DNA of 64,000 nucleotides from 2-01-FULL-50-23 sp964509695 (GCA_964509695.1 CAZDXN010000001.1:62001-126000), one strand, 5' to 3'. Counted from the stretch's first letter, positions 25,213 to 35,042 are shown. Notes: generated from the sequence alone by a model not told the origin. Translations and numbers: made by a program.

Positions 25213-25977
25213 ATGACAAAGTTTTTTATTACCGGCGTATCATCGGGGATCGGTAGAGCCTTAACCGAGGAATTGGTTAAGGCTGGTCATTCAGTCTGGG
25301 GGGTGTCGAGAAGACGAGCCCTCCTTATCGGATTGAAAAAACAGTTGAATGCAAACAAGAACTTCAAGTTTTGCTCTATGGACATAACCAGTCCTAGTAG
25401 TTGGCAACGCCTAATTACAAAAATGTCTTCTGCGAAGTTTGTGCCGCAGGTTGTTGTTTTTAATGCAGCGATCCTCGAAAATGACTACCTGTCCAATAAC
25501 TCCATTGATATGATATCGACTCGAAAGATGATGGAAACAAACTATTTCAGTACCTTATCAGGTCTCAATGAGCTGTCGAAAGTAGTCAGGAGAAAAACAA
25601 AATTTATTTTCGTTGGATCATCCTCGGCTTTTAAAGGCAGTGGGGAAGAGGGGATCGGTTATTCCGGAAGCAAGGCGGCTCTCAATACTGCTTTTGAAAG
25701 CCTATTTCAAAAATTCAATGCGGCCTACAACTTTAAAATTATTCATTTCGGTCCGATAAAAACGGACATGGTTCCGTTTGATTCGAGAATATTGTTTATG
25801 AGGTCTCCACAGCAAGCAGCGCGGGCGATCATTGAGGCCGTCAAGACCGACGGTCACATTTTCTATTACCCGTGGTTGCCATTTTTTTTCCTTCGGATTA
25901 TTAAATTACTGCCATCCCCGATATACTTATCAGTGCTTAACACCATTAATTCTATTCACAGAAAATACAGAAAATAA
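25213..25977 (+). CDS. Short-chain dehydrogenase/reductase
   Basis: A 254-residue SDR; the ATG at 25213 directly opens MTKFFITGVSSGIGRAL, so an upstream in-frame start overlapping the transketolase is rejected. NAD(P)-binding TGVSSGIG (about 8-15), FNAAILEN in place of NNAG, active-site serine in FVGSSSAFKG and the Tyr/Lys pair YSGSKAAL. A C-terminal hydrophobic stretch (about 222-240) is unusual for a soluble SDR and may tether it to the membrane. It may reduce a lipid or sugar carbonyl. It is divergent from the transketolase and 3 nt upstream of a GT2 gene. Confidence 0.85.
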   Translation: MTKFFITGVSSGIGRALTEELVKAGHSVWGVSRRRALLIGLKKQLNANKNFKFCSMDITSPSSWQRLITKMSSAKFVPQVVVFNAAILENDYLSNNSIDMISTRKMMETNYFSTLSGLNELSKVVRRKTKFIFVGSSSAFKGSGEEGIGYSGSKAALNTAFESLFQKFNAAYNFKIIHFGPIKTDMVPFDSRILFMRSPQQAARAIIEAVKTDGHIFYYPWLPFFFLRIIKLLPSPIYLSVLNTINSIHRKYRK

Positions 25978-25980
25978 ACA

Positions 25981-26943
25981 ATGCTTACCAACAAACGGAT
26001 ATCGGTCGTCCCAATTGCCTACAAAGATGAAGGCAATATTCCCGAACTACACAAACGACTAACCATAGTATTAAGGCAGGTTACTCCTAATTACGAAATT
26101 ATTTACGTAAATGATGCCAGTCCTGACAAATCACAAGAAATTTTAAAAAAACTTGCCAAAATAGATAAACATCTAACGGTAATTCTCCATTCGCGCAATT
26201 TCGGTGCCCAAAGCGCATTTTCCACCGGGATGAAATATGCCACCGGAGACGCGGTTGTAATAATGGATGGTGATCTACAGGACCCTCCGTCGCTGATAGT
26301 TGAGTTCGTCAAAAAGTGGCTCGCAGGCTATCAGGTAGTTTATGGTGTCCGCAGGAAAAGGGAACGCAGTCTGGGTCGGTTTTGGGAGAGCATCTATCAT
26401 GGCTTTTATGTTGTTTTTAATAAACTAAGTTACATCAAGGTGCCTCTCGATGCTGGAGATTTTTCTTTAATGGATCGAGAGGTAGTTGATCAGATAAACG
26501 CTCTTCCTGAAAAGGACCGTTTCATTCGCGGCCTGAGAGCTTGGGTGGGCTTTACTCAGATTGGAGTCAAATACGTTCGCCCGGAACGTTTTTCCGGTAC
26601 AGGAGTTTCCACCAATAGTATTATAAAAGGTACACAATGGGCCAGAAAAGCTGTCTTTTCTTTCTCCTACGCGCCTCTAGAGTGGATTTTCTATCTTGCC
26701 CTGATAAGCGTTTTGATTTCCCTGCTTGCGGCCGCCACCTACCTAATCATTTACATTATTAATCCGGCGGCGCCTCGGGGCTTCATGACGACTCTCTTTG
26801 CCGTCCTCTTCGTGGGTAGTATTCAATTGATTTCCCTCGCGATAATCAGTGAATATCTGAGAAGAATTTTTGAAGAGGTGAAGGCCCGTCCTCATGCAAT
26901 CATCAGAAGCATTATCAACCCAAAAAGAAGACGTGCGAAATAA
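25981..26943 (+). CDS. GT2 polyprenyl-phosphate sugar transferase (ArnC/GtrB-like)
   Basis: A 320-residue protein with a GT-A domain (VVPIAYKDEGNIPEL, IIYVNDASPDKS, MDGDLQDPPSLI as the DxD region) and two C-terminal membrane helices (about 233-258 and 270-292), then a cytosolic tail with SEYLRRIFEEVKARP. This is the classic layout of ArnC/GtrB-type enzymes, which load a sugar from a nucleotide donor onto undecaprenyl or other polyprenyl phosphate. The product would feed the GT-C transferases of this locus. In operon with the SDR upstream. Confidence 0.9.
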   Translation: MLTNKRISVVPIAYKDEGNIPELHKRLTIVLRQVTPNYEIIYVNDASPDKSQEILKKLAKIDKHLTVILHSRNFGAQSAFSTGMKYATGDAVVIMDGDLQDPPSLIVEFVKKWLAGYQVVYGVRRKRERSLGRFWESIYHGFYVVFNKLSYIKVPLDAGDFSLMDREVVDQINALPEKDRFIRGLRAWVGFTQIGVKYVRPERFSGTGVSTNSIIKGTQWARKAVFSFSYAPLEWIFYLALISVLISLLAAATYLIIYIINPAAPRGFMTTLFAVLFVGSIQLISLAIISEYLRRIFEEVKARPHAIIRSIINPKRRRAK

Positions 26944-27826
26944 AATTCGTCAGATTTGTCCCCTGTGCACGAATAAGCAGTATCGGGTTATTTTCAGGTC
27001 AACGTTTAACATTAATAAACACCTGACAACCAAAATATTTTCTGCTAGGCGTTTCCCTGATCTGATCCATGGAACAATAGTCAAATGCACCAACTGTGGG
27101 TTAGTTCGGACCTTGGAGGTAATAAATCCAATGAAACTAAAAATTCTTTATCAAAAAAGCGCTTTCACTTACCAAAATCTTACCAATAACCTAAAGACAA
27201 CATATGGCAGGATTTTAAAAGACGCCAGTAAGTATACAAAAAAAGGATCATTATTAGAAATCGGCTGCGGCAACGGCTTCCTGTTGGAAGAAGCAATAAA
27301 AATCGGCTTTAACAAGGTTGCCGGTGTAGAACCCAGTCTCGATGCCTTTCATCAGGCAAATTACGTCATAAAATCCGCCATTAAGGTAGATATTCTGCGT
27401 CAAAAACAATTCCATCAGAACAGTTTCGACCTAATCGCCGCTTTTCAGGTTTTCGATCATATCGCAAATCCAAATAAGTTTTTAAGTATTTGCCATTCAT
27501 TATTAAAACCAGAAGGAATCTTGGTATTAATGAACCACGATGTCGCTTCCTTGTCTGCAAAAATACTAGGAGAGAAAAGTCCTATTTATGATATCGAACA
27601 CCCTTTTCTATATAGTCAAAATACAATCAGAAGAACACTTGAGAACAACAATTACAAAGTTATGAAAATATATAGCCCAACAGCAATATTTAACCTAAAA
27701 TACTGCTTGAGGCTTTTACCATTACCAGCTTCAATAAAAAAAATGTTGGAACTATCAAAGAGCTGGTTATTGAATATTAATTTCAAGATAAAGCCCGGAA
27801 ATATAGCCGTTTATGCTCAAAAATAG
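26894..27826 (+). CDS. Methyltransferase with N-terminal zinc-ribbon-like cysteines
   Basis: A 310-residue class I methyltransferase. An N-terminal segment has two CxxC pairs, CPLC and CTNC, about 45 residues apart, as in the metal-binding N-termini of sugar C-methyltransferases such as TylC3-like proteins; the SAM domain follows with LLEIGCGNGFLLEEA, VAGVEPS and FDLIAAFQVFDHIANP. ATG at 26894 overlaps the previous gene by 50 nt; a GTG at 26933 would shorten this to 11 nt, more like the neighbouring overlaps, and would not lose a motif. It could C- or O-methylate a sugar. Confidence 0.8.
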   Translation: MQSSEALSTQKEDVRNKIRQICPLCTNKQYRVIFRSTFNINKHLTTKIFSARRFPDLIHGTIVKCTNCGLVRTLEVINPMKLKILYQKSAFTYQNLTNNLKTTYGRILKDASKYTKKGSLLEIGCGNGFLLEEAIKIGFNKVAGVEPSLDAFHQANYVIKSAIKVDILRQKQFHQNSFDLIAAFQVFDHIANPNKFLSICHSLLKPEGILVLMNHDVASLSAKILGEKSPIYDIEHPFLYSQNTIRRTLENNNYKVMKIYSPTAIFNLKYCLRLLPLPASIKKMLELSKSWLLNINFKIKPGNIAVYAQK

Positions 27827-28535
27827 ACAAGAGAAAAATATTAGTGAATTTAGTAAGGATGCCGTCAGGCTCGGAGGATATATCTACACAAGTAATCAAA
27901 AACTCAGTAGTCTCCTCGCCAACGATCACATTACAGGGCGAACATTGTCTCTCTTGGACCTTACGGATAAGAAAATATTTGATATTGGCTGTGGAGATGG
28001 GGTTTATACTCAAGAGCTCAATTCAAAAGGGAAACCACGGTCGATATTAGCCATTGATCCTTCAATCGAGGCAATCAAAACAGCCAAGAAAAACAACCGC
28101 CATCCCGAAAGGGTGTCCTTCCGGGTTGGCGACATTTATTCACTTCCCAGATTGAAATTTGATATCGCTATTGTCAGAGGGGTAATCCACCATCTGTATC
28201 GGCCGGAGAAGGCAATATGTGAAATTTCCAAAATCGCAAAAACAATTCTCATTATTGAACCAAACGGTTATAACCCTGTCTTGAAAATTATTGAAAAAGT
28301 ATCTACGTATCATATCGAACATGAGGAAAAGTCATTCCCTCCGTTTTTAATTGACCGATGGATCAGAAATAATTCTGGGACAATCAAAGTCAGAAAGTTC
28401 GCAGGCCTAGTCCCCTTTTTTTGCCCAAACTACTTGGCCTCTTTTCTAAAGCGGCTTGAACCGGCAATCGAGAAAATCCCGCTAATAAACAAAATACTAT
28501 GTGCTCAGTATTATGTGATCTATGACCTTAAGTGA
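27813..28535 (+). CDS. Class I SAM-dependent methyltransferase
   Basis: A 240-residue methyltransferase with IFDIGCGDGVYTQEL, LAIDPSIEAI, FDIAIVRGVIHHLYRP and ILIIEPNGYNPVLK. The EPNGYNP segment resembles EPNGSNP in the protein at 17639, so the two are probably paralogues acting on similar acceptors. It overlaps the preceding gene by 14 nt and the following KTDQFQ-domain gene by 4 nt. Confidence 0.82.
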   Translation: MLKNRQEKNISEFSKDAVRLGGYIYTSNQKLSSLLANDHITGRTLSLLDLTDKKIFDIGCGDGVYTQELNSKGKPRSILAIDPSIEAIKTAKKNNRHPERVSFRVGDIYSLPRLKFDIAIVRGVIHHLYRPEKAICEISKIAKTILIIEPNGYNPVLKIIEKVSTYHIEHEEKSFPPFLIDRWIRNNSGTIKVRKFAGLVPFFCPNYLASFLKRLEPAIEKIPLINKILCAQYYVIYDLK

Positions 28536-29362
28536 ATACTCCAAGCAATAAGTTCAGTAATTCAGTCATCAACCTACTTGCAATCGTCGCCTTGTCTATA
28601 ACAGGTATTTTCGGCATACTTCGTTATTTGAAATCAGAAAATACCGGTTTTTTTACAGTTGAGACCTCTCCTAAAATTGTAAATATCGTTTCTCCTCCCG
28701 ATTCAAGGTTATTAAAGAACAACTATTTCGAGGCAAAATTTAAGGCCACCTTGCCCCACCTCGGGATTGTTTCGATCCGATTCGATACTTTCGATCGCAT
28801 CAACAACGACACACTCAGATTTAAATTAATAAAAATAAATAAGAATGAAAAATTGTACGAGGGTTCTTACAAAACGGATCAATTCCAACCTGAAAAACTT
28901 TTTCCATTTGGATTTCCTGTGGTTGCTGATTCCGAGGGAGAAACTTTTCAAATTAATCTCACTTCCGAAACAGGATCTCCGTCCTCATCGGTCGCCATCA
29001 GTCATAATTTGCCATTTATCACTACTAGGTATGTGTTGAATATCAATACCCTAAGACGTGAGCCGATTCTTTTATATCGCTTTTTCCGCTACAAAATAAC
29101 CAATTTTATCTCGAATCCTCGTTTCATTAGCTATCTTACTATCTCTTTTCTTCCTCTTTGTCTGTATCTTTTTCTTTACAAGAAGATAAAAAACAAATTG
29201 GGACTCTTCACCTTTACCATGTTCGTGATATTGATAGGAATTCCCCGGATTTCACCAGAACCGATAGTCGAGATTTTTTCAGCTACGGCCGTCATATCTT
29301 TGATATTACTCACAATTTCATCCGTTCGGAAAGCAATCCATTACAATAACAAAAATGTCTAA
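28532..29362 (+). CDS. Membrane-anchored KTDQFQ beta-domain protein, short form
   Basis: A 276-residue protein starting with GTG inside the previous stop (GTGA). An N-terminal anchor (about 12-32) is followed by an extracytoplasmic beta-domain (about 60-165) with RFDTFDRINND, YKTDQFQ (113-119), LFPFGFP (123-129) and DSEG, then about three helices to the C-terminus. It aligns over its whole length with the first third of the 911-residue protein at 21211 and with the protein at 42047. No catalytic motif is visible, so a binding or accessory role for glycan assembly is more likely than an enzyme role. Family not recognised. Confidence 0.72.
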   Translation: MNTPSNKFSNSVINLLAIVALSITGIFGILRYLKSENTGFFTVETSPKIVNIVSPPDSRLLKNNYFEAKFKATLPHLGIVSIRFDTFDRINNDTLRFKLIKINKNEKLYEGSYKTDQFQPEKLFPFGFPVVADSEGETFQINLTSETGSPSSSVAISHNLPFITTRYVLNINTLRREPILLYRFFRYKITNFISNPRFISYLTISFLPLCLYLFLYKKIKNKLGLFTFTMFVILIGIPRISPEPIVEIFSATAVISLILLTISSVRKAIHYNNKNV

Positions 29363-30050
29363 TACGTTTATCGAAATACCTACTGACGAGCTTTCGGGGC
29401 GGTTGGCTTTTACTGTATCCAAATTTATAGACAAAAAAGATATTCGTCAAAAAAGAGTTTTAGACATAGGTTGTGGGTTCGGATGGTTTGAGGCATGGGC
29501 ACTTAATCAACAACCTGAAACCATTCACGGAATCGAACTAAAAAGCGATAATCTCAAAAACCTTAAAAAAATGAGAGACAAACGTCTAAAATGTAAGGTG
29601 GGAAGTGCCATCAAGATCCCCTATCCAAATAATAGTTTCGATACAGTGACATCATGGGAGGTGGTCGAACACATTCCGCCTCAGACAGAAGAGACAATGT
29701 TTCGGGAAGTATATCGGGTGCTAAAGCCGAGAGGAGTTTTTTATCTTTCTACTCCCAACTCCCATTTGGTTAGCAGGGTCCTTGATCCGGCTTGGTGGCT
29801 GATTGGGCATCGTCATTATAACCTCGACTTCTTTAGAAGACTCGCCAAGAAGACTGGCTTTCAAATCCGAAGATACGTCGTCAAGGGTAAAATTTGGGAG
29901 CTCCTGACAATAATTAACCTCTATATTTCAAAATGGCTTCTAAAGAGGCCACTTCTATTTCCGACCTTCTTTTCCCGAAGGCGGGATAAGGAATACCGTC
30001 AAAAAAACGGTTTTGCCTTGATTTTTATAAAATTAACGAAACAAAAATAA
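29355..30050 (+). CDS. Class I SAM-dependent methyltransferase
   Basis: A 231-residue methyltransferase with VLDIGCGFGWFEAW, IHGIELKSDN, SFDTVTSWEVVEHIPP and VLKPRGVFYLSTPN. The C-terminal part is rich in aromatic and basic residues, which may recognise a membrane-bound acceptor. It overlaps the gene before it by 8 nt and its stop shares a base with the next ATG, so translation is probably coupled. Confidence 0.84.
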   Translation: MSNTFIEIPTDELSGRLAFTVSKFIDKKDIRQKRVLDIGCGFGWFEAWALNQQPETIHGIELKSDNLKNLKKMRDKRLKCKVGSAIKIPYPNNSFDTVTSWEVVEHIPPQTEETMFREVYRVLKPRGVFYLSTPNSHLVSRVLDPAWWLIGHRHYNLDFFRRLAKKTGFQIRRYVVKGKIWELLTIINLYISKWLLKRPLLFPTFFSRRRDKEYRQKNGFALIFIKLTKQK

Positions 30051-31123
30051 TGTCGTTGACAAAATATCCAAAAATCTCAGTCGTTATGCCAATTTTGAAC
30101 GAGTCATTTCGACTGGCCGGATGTTTGCGGTCTATCAGAGACCAGAACTATCCTCAAGATAAAATTGAAATAATAATTGCGGACGGTGGGTCGACAGATG
30201 ATTCGGTAAAAATAGCAAAACAGTTTGGGGCAATTGTTGTCTTTAATCCTCTTAGAACTTCAGAAAGTGGGAAAGCTGCCGCCCTAAAAGAAAGTAAGGG
30301 AGATCTGATTCTCCTCATAGACGGAGACAATTTGCTACCCGATAATAATTGGCTTCGTAAAATGGTTCGGCCCCTATCGGCCGATAAAAGATTGGTTGGT
30401 AGTGAGGCTCTTTACTTCACTCATAGGTATACGGACGGGTTCATCGATAGATACTGTGCCTTAATTGGGATGAATGACCCTCTATGTTATTGGCTTGGCG
30501 CCTACGATAGGTACTCCCTATTATCAGGAAAATGGACGGGCCTTCAGGTTCAGAGTAAAAAACATAAAGATTATCTTGAGGTAAAATTGCATCAAGGGAA
30601 TATTCCGACCATAGGTTCAAATGGTTGTCTCTTTCGCCATTCCATCTTCGAAAAAAACCATGAGCTACAAAGAAAATATCTATTCGACATGGATATTTTG
30701 GAACTTCTCTGTCATAAATACGGCCCGCAACTTTTCGCCAAAGTTGAAGTGGGGGTGATTCACCTGTATTGCGGCACGAGTCTAAGGCGGTTCGCCAGGA
30801 AACAACACCGAAGGGTCAAAGATTTTCTCTTTCGACGTTCGCTAAAAAATATTTTTGTAGAAAATAGTTATGAGAAAAGGAGATATCAATACGGGCAGAA
30901 AAATCAATTTAACTTACTTTGGGGGTTAGCCGGTTTCTCTCTTTCTTGTCTAACAGTGTTTCCTCTATTGTTTCAGTCACTTTACGGGTATTCCAAAAAA
31001 CGTGATTCCGCCTGGTTCGCCCACCCCTTCCTCTGTTGGATAACTTTTGTTATCTATGCCTATGGAGCCGCTGAAAGTTTATTTTTTAGTAGTGAGTATA
31101 GCCGCGAGAAATGGGGAAGATAA
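30050..31123 (+). CDS. Family 2 glycosyltransferase with C-terminal membrane helices
   Basis: A 357-residue GT2 with VVMPILNESFRLAG, IIADGGSTDDS, LIDGDNLLP (DxD) and GSNGCLFR. Two hydrophobic helices near 286-306 and 323-340 anchor it, as in processive or cell-wall GT2 enzymes. A basic cluster FARKQHRRVKDFLFRR precedes the helices. It overlaps the next membrane-protein gene by 13 nt. Donor and acceptor are not inferable. Confidence 0.86.
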   Translation: MSLTKYPKISVVMPILNESFRLAGCLRSIRDQNYPQDKIEIIIADGGSTDDSVKIAKQFGAIVVFNPLRTSESGKAAALKESKGDLILLIDGDNLLPDNNWLRKMVRPLSADKRLVGSEALYFTHRYTDGFIDRYCALIGMNDPLCYWLGAYDRYSLLSGKWTGLQVQSKKHKDYLEVKLHQGNIPTIGSNGCLFRHSIFEKNHELQRKYLFDMDILELLCHKYGPQLFAKVEVGVIHLYCGTSLRRFARKQHRRVKDFLFRRSLKNIFVENSYEKRRYQYGQKNQFNLLWGLAGFSLSCLTVFPLLFQSLYGYSKKRDSAWFAHPFLCWITFVIYAYGAAESLFFSSEYSREKWGR

Positions 31124-33270
31124 TTATTTTATTTACCGCTGTCATCTTATTGTTGGGGATCAACAGTCCTCGTAAATTTTCCATCCCCAAACAAGTCGAT
31201 CAAGACGAACTTAGAAAGAATGTCATATCGGATCCGAAATTATTTGCAGACCCTCTGTCGTCAAATTATTTCTGGGTAAACGACGTTTCCGGAGACAGGC
31301 CGAGGAAAGTACATATCAGTTTTATTCACTCCATCGCCGTGGGCGGTTTTTCAATATTTTTCCCCGGGAACATGGAAACAAATTCTTCGTATGTCCCCGA
31401 TGATTTTGACGTCTACACCAAACCCGTTGGCGCTGGCTGGGAACTTGCCGATCAAGAAAGACACTTTGGAAGATCATCGTATGTTCTTAAATTAAAGGAA
31501 AATATCGATCTTGAGGGTATCAACCTTGTACTGTTAGGAAGCAAACATGAAAACAGTGAGGTCAGAATATCTGACTTAAAAATCTATACCAAGACAAACG
31601 TAAACCTTAGAGAATATCTTTTGTGGCTGGTTTCTTCAAACAGTAAAAGTGTCTGGTCATATTTAGGCTTGTCTATTCTGTTTTATATCGTTATTATGGC
31701 CCCAGGAATAGGCCTCTTGACGTTTTTCTTTAGCAATAAGAAAAAGTCTGTAGATCTCGGCACTACCTTCGTTTTTGGCCCGCTTCTTTCGATGCTAGTG
31801 CTCGCGGGCTCTACTTTAGGCTATATCATTTCCAAGAACCAAACGTTTCTGTCAATCTATCTCCCTTATTTTGTGATAGGTTCAATTATTTTCTTTCGAA
31901 AAAAAGTATACCGAAAGTTGGGAGATATCAAATTTCTTCTACTATTATCGATTGCGTTTTTACTAGCCACAACCTTGCTTCAAATAACACGAGACACGTT
32001 ACTTAATCTGAACTATATCGAAACATTTCTGGACAATCTAAATCCTCTTTCCTTGAGTAGCTATTTTGGATATCACGCGGACAACACGATGCCCTGGGGA
32101 ATAGCCAGAAGTTTTTTACATCAAGCGAGTCCGTTTTCACAGGAAGCTCTTCACTATCGCTTGGGTCAACCAGCGAGCAGCGTAACCAATAGAATTCCAA
32201 CCTTGTCATTAATAGTCGCCCCAATTTTAGCGTTTTTTGGAGAAAGTCATTTTGTCTTTCAACGTTTTCTTAATGTTTTGGTTTCCTTTTACTACCTAGC
32301 TGTATTTTGGACGATAAAGCAGTTCTTTTCTGAAAAAGTTTCCCGTTTGACCATATTATTGCTTCTATTAAGCGTCCCAATATCGCTTACTACCTGGAAT
32401 GCCGAACTTAACATCAAATACGTTTCCATGTACCCCTTGATCTTAGCCGCAGGTTTTTTGGTCAAAGGGGGAACGGGGTCGCTTTTGTCAATTAGTGGTC
32501 TTTTTGTCTTTTCTGTACTCATCCACCCTATGGCAATTTTATTTGCCCCGGCTTTTACAATCGTGTTTTTGCTAAAAAGAAAAACGTTTGGGGGAATGCT
32601 ATTCGAGTCAGTTGTTTCCTGTTTGCCAGCGGTCGGTGTTTTGGCTGTATGGTTTGTTCTTACCGCCTTGGTAAAGGACAACCCCGACCCTTCCACTGGT
32701 TCTATCCCTTCGTCAAATATTTATACTTTTTTCAATGCCGATAGCCTAACTTGGACAAACAAGGCGGCAAATATCATTAATATCTTTATCCCTGATTACT
32801 TAAATCGTTTCTACCCAAATTTTCTTTCCGGAGAATACGCCCGTTTGTTTTTCAGAACATCTATTATCGGGTCTCTTAGTCCATTTTTTACCTATTATCT
32901 ATTTTTCCGCACAAAAATAATCACCATTGCTAATCATTTATTGGTTATAGCATTGAGTGTGATTCCCCAAATTATATTTTGGCTTCACCCGCACTATTAT
33001 GACTTTTCGTCATTTGCTCTTTTTTTCCCTTTTGCCGTTCCGTTCTTATTCGCACTAGTGGTTCAAGAACTAATTAAAGATACTCCCGGGAAAAGGTTTC
33101 TCTACATATTTTCATATGTGGTTTTTATGGGCATAAGCTTTTTTGTCACATCCAATGCCTTTCCTGATCTGAAGTATTGGGACAATGTAATTTCTACCTA
33201 CACAATCGCCCTCTGGTCTATATTCATCTTGGTTTCAATATATACATTGAAATCGCAGGCTAAAACATAA
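31111..33270 (+). CDS. GT-C-like membrane protein with N-terminal extracytoplasmic domain
   Basis: A 719-residue protein: signal anchor (about 4-17), an extracytoplasmic mostly beta region (about 30-175) and then about 12-13 membrane helices. The loop GYHADNTMPWGIARS contains the acidic residue expected in GT-C transferases. The beta region (DVYTKPVGAGWELADQERHF) is not the KTDQFQ domain; it looks more like a discoidin/jelly-roll sugar-binding fold, but I cannot name it. The next gene, a GT4, starts at the very next base after the stop. It is probably a polyprenyl-phosphate-sugar-dependent transferase. Confidence 0.62.
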   Translation: MGKIIILFTAVILLLGINSPRKFSIPKQVDQDELRKNVISDPKLFADPLSSNYFWVNDVSGDRPRKVHISFIHSIAVGGFSIFFPGNMETNSSYVPDDFDVYTKPVGAGWELADQERHFGRSSYVLKLKENIDLEGINLVLLGSKHENSEVRISDLKIYTKTNVNLREYLLWLVSSNSKSVWSYLGLSILFYIVIMAPGIGLLTFFFSNKKKSVDLGTTFVFGPLLSMLVLAGSTLGYIISKNQTFLSIYLPYFVIGSIIFFRKKVYRKLGDIKFLLLLSIAFLLATTLLQITRDTLLNLNYIETFLDNLNPLSLSSYFGYHADNTMPWGIARSFLHQASPFSQEALHYRLGQPASSVTNRIPTLSLIVAPILAFFGESHFVFQRFLNVLVSFYYLAVFWTIKQFFSEKVSRLTILLLLLSVPISLTTWNAELNIKYVSMYPLILAAGFLVKGGTGSLLSISGLFVFSVLIHPMAILFAPAFTIVFLLKRKTFGGMLFESVVSCLPAVGVLAVWFVLTALVKDNPDPSTGSIPSSNIYTFFNADSLTWTNKAANIINIFIPDYLNRFYPNFLSGEYARLFFRTSIIGSLSPFFTYYLFFRTKIITIANHLLVIALSVIPQIIFWLHPHYYDFSSFALFFPFAVPFLFALVVQELIKDTPGKRFLYIFSYVVFMGISFFVTSNAFPDLKYWDNVISTYTIALWSIFILVSIYTLKSQAKT

Positions 33271-34422
33271 ATGATGCAACACGGCAAGGTCCTTATCATT
33301 TGCCCATTTACCGCTCCGAATCAGGGTGGTGTAGAGTCCCACATCCAGAAGCTACTTAAGTTTTTGGATACCAAAAAAACCAAGGCCATCATTGTCAGCT
33401 ACACCCCACTCACTACCCCAATAAAGTCCCCCTGGTACGAAAAAAAGGATAACTACGAAATCTATCGTATGCCATGGTTTGGCAACGGTTGGTTCCCGAA
33501 AATCGAACACAATCCGATTCTGACTTCTCTCTACCTCGTTCCGGGTTTGTTGTTCCTCAGTCTTTACGTTGGGATCAGACGAAGGAATGAAATTAGGGTC
33601 GTTCATTCCCATGGCTTCGCCGCTGGATTGATTGGCGCGTTGATGAAACCCATCATCAATAAGAGATCCGTAATTAGTACCCACGCGATCTACAATTTTG
33701 AGAACCGCCCTCTACTCGCAAAAATTATCAAAGGTATCCTGTCCTGCTACGATTATATCCTCGCTGTCGGAGAACCATCCAAACAAGAGCTTATCAAGAT
33801 CGGCCTGTCAAAGGAAAAGATAGAAGTTCATCCCAACTGGGTCGACACGGACTTTTTCAAACCCGCCAACGCTTCCAAGTTCCACAAAAAATTAACCGCG
33901 ATCTTTGTTGGTAGAGGATTGAGGAAGAAAGGCCTCTTTCTTTTCGGAGAACTAGCAGTGGAAAATCCGAATCTTGATTTCATCGCCCGCGTCGCTGAAG
34001 GTCCCGATCTGGATGAATTCATTACGAAATTTAGCAATCAAAAAAACCTAGACATCAGGACGGGTTTGCCTCAAGATTTTGAAAAGAAAATGAAAACCAT
34101 CAGGGGCGAGTATCAGTCAGCAGATGTCTTTATTATGCCCTCTCTTTACCCAGAAGGTTTTGCCTCGGTAGTAATCGAGGCTGCCAGTTCCGGCCTAGCC
34201 CTTATTTCATCCAATCTCGGCACCCTCCCCAGCATTCTAGAGGGATCAGGCGCTGAGATAGTAACCCCGACCGAAAAAAACATCTCGGCTGTTCTGCGGA
34301 AACTGGACAGAAACAGGTCCCTATTACGGAAACTCCAAATCGGCATGAGACAATTCGCTATAAGCAAGTTTTCCGACGAAAACGCCGAGGTAATATACAA
34401 TAGCTACAACTTCCGGCAATGA
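33271..34422 (+). CDS. Family 4 glycosyltransferase
   Basis: A 383-residue GT-B fold transferase. The N-terminal acceptor domain has APNQGGVESHIQKLL and VVHSHGFAAG; the C-terminal donor domain has FVGRGLRKKG and MPSLYPEGFASVVIEAASSG, the EX7E signature of retaining GT4 enzymes that use nucleotide sugars. Soluble or peripheral. It overlaps the following methyltransferase by 4 nt (ATGA). Confidence 0.88.
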   Translation: MMQHGKVLIICPFTAPNQGGVESHIQKLLKFLDTKKTKAIIVSYTPLTTPIKSPWYEKKDNYEIYRMPWFGNGWFPKIEHNPILTSLYLVPGLLFLSLYVGIRRRNEIRVVHSHGFAAGLIGALMKPIINKRSVISTHAIYNFENRPLLAKIIKGILSCYDYILAVGEPSKQELIKIGLSKEKIEVHPNWVDTDFFKPANASKFHKKLTAIFVGRGLRKKGLFLFGELAVENPNLDFIARVAEGPDLDEFITKFSNQKNLDIRTGLPQDFEKKMKTIRGEYQSADVFIMPSLYPEGFASVVIEAASSGLALISSNLGTLPSILEGSGAEIVTPTEKNISAVLRKLDRNRSLLRKLQIGMRQFAISKFSDENAEVIYNSYNFRQ

Positions 34423-35042
34423 AAAAAATAAAACTTAATCTCGGTTCGGGACCGTCCGGAATAAACGGCTGGGTTAATTATGACACTGGAGTACTTCCTT
34501 GGCTCTCAAGACATCCCCAACTTAGGCATCTAATTTGTGCTTTGGGTCTGTTACCCAAAAATTACGACGTCGAATGGCCTGAAATCCAACTGGTCGATAT
34601 AAGACACAAGTTTCCTTTGGAAGATGAATCTGTCGATTTTATTTATTGTTCCCAAGTAATCGAGCATTTTGAAAGATATGAAGCTCTAAATATACTAAGG
34701 GAGTCTCACCGGGTTCTAAAACTTGATGGAGTTATCCGCATCAGTGTCCCGGATATAGAGAAAATGCTTAGTCCTGATTTTACCGCCAGAGAAATAAACG
34801 TCCTCTGGTGGGGATACGAAAAAGATATTCCTCCTGCAAATATTTTCTCCAAGATTTCACGGCTATTTATTCGCGAACATCAATGGCACTATGACACTAC
34901 ATCAATGAAAAAGCTCCTCTCTCAAGCTGGCTACAGGAGGGTGAAAACGTGCTCATTCAGAAGAGGTGAAACACCTGATCTTGATCGAGTTGAGATTGAT
35001 GCTCACAAAAAGCACAGCCTCTATATAGAGGCAAAGAAATAG
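34419..35042 (+). CDS. Class I SAM-dependent methyltransferase, short
   Basis: A 207-residue protein opening directly with LNLGSGPSGINGWVNYD, in which motif I lies at the very N-terminus, then FIYCSQVIEHFERYEA and VLKLDGVIRISVPDIEKM. This is the pattern of short methyltransferases common in polysaccharide loci. It starts inside the GT4 stop and precedes a radical SAM gene by 7 nt. Confidence 0.82.
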   Translation: MKKIKLNLGSGPSGINGWVNYDTGVLPWLSRHPQLRHLICALGLLPKNYDVEWPEIQLVDIRHKFPLEDESVDFIYCSQVIEHFERYEALNILRESHRVLKLDGVIRISVPDIEKMLSPDFTAREINVLWWGYEKDIPPANIFSKISRLFIREHQWHYDTTSMKKLLSQAGYRRVKTCSFRRGETPDLDRVEIDAHKKHSLYIEAKK

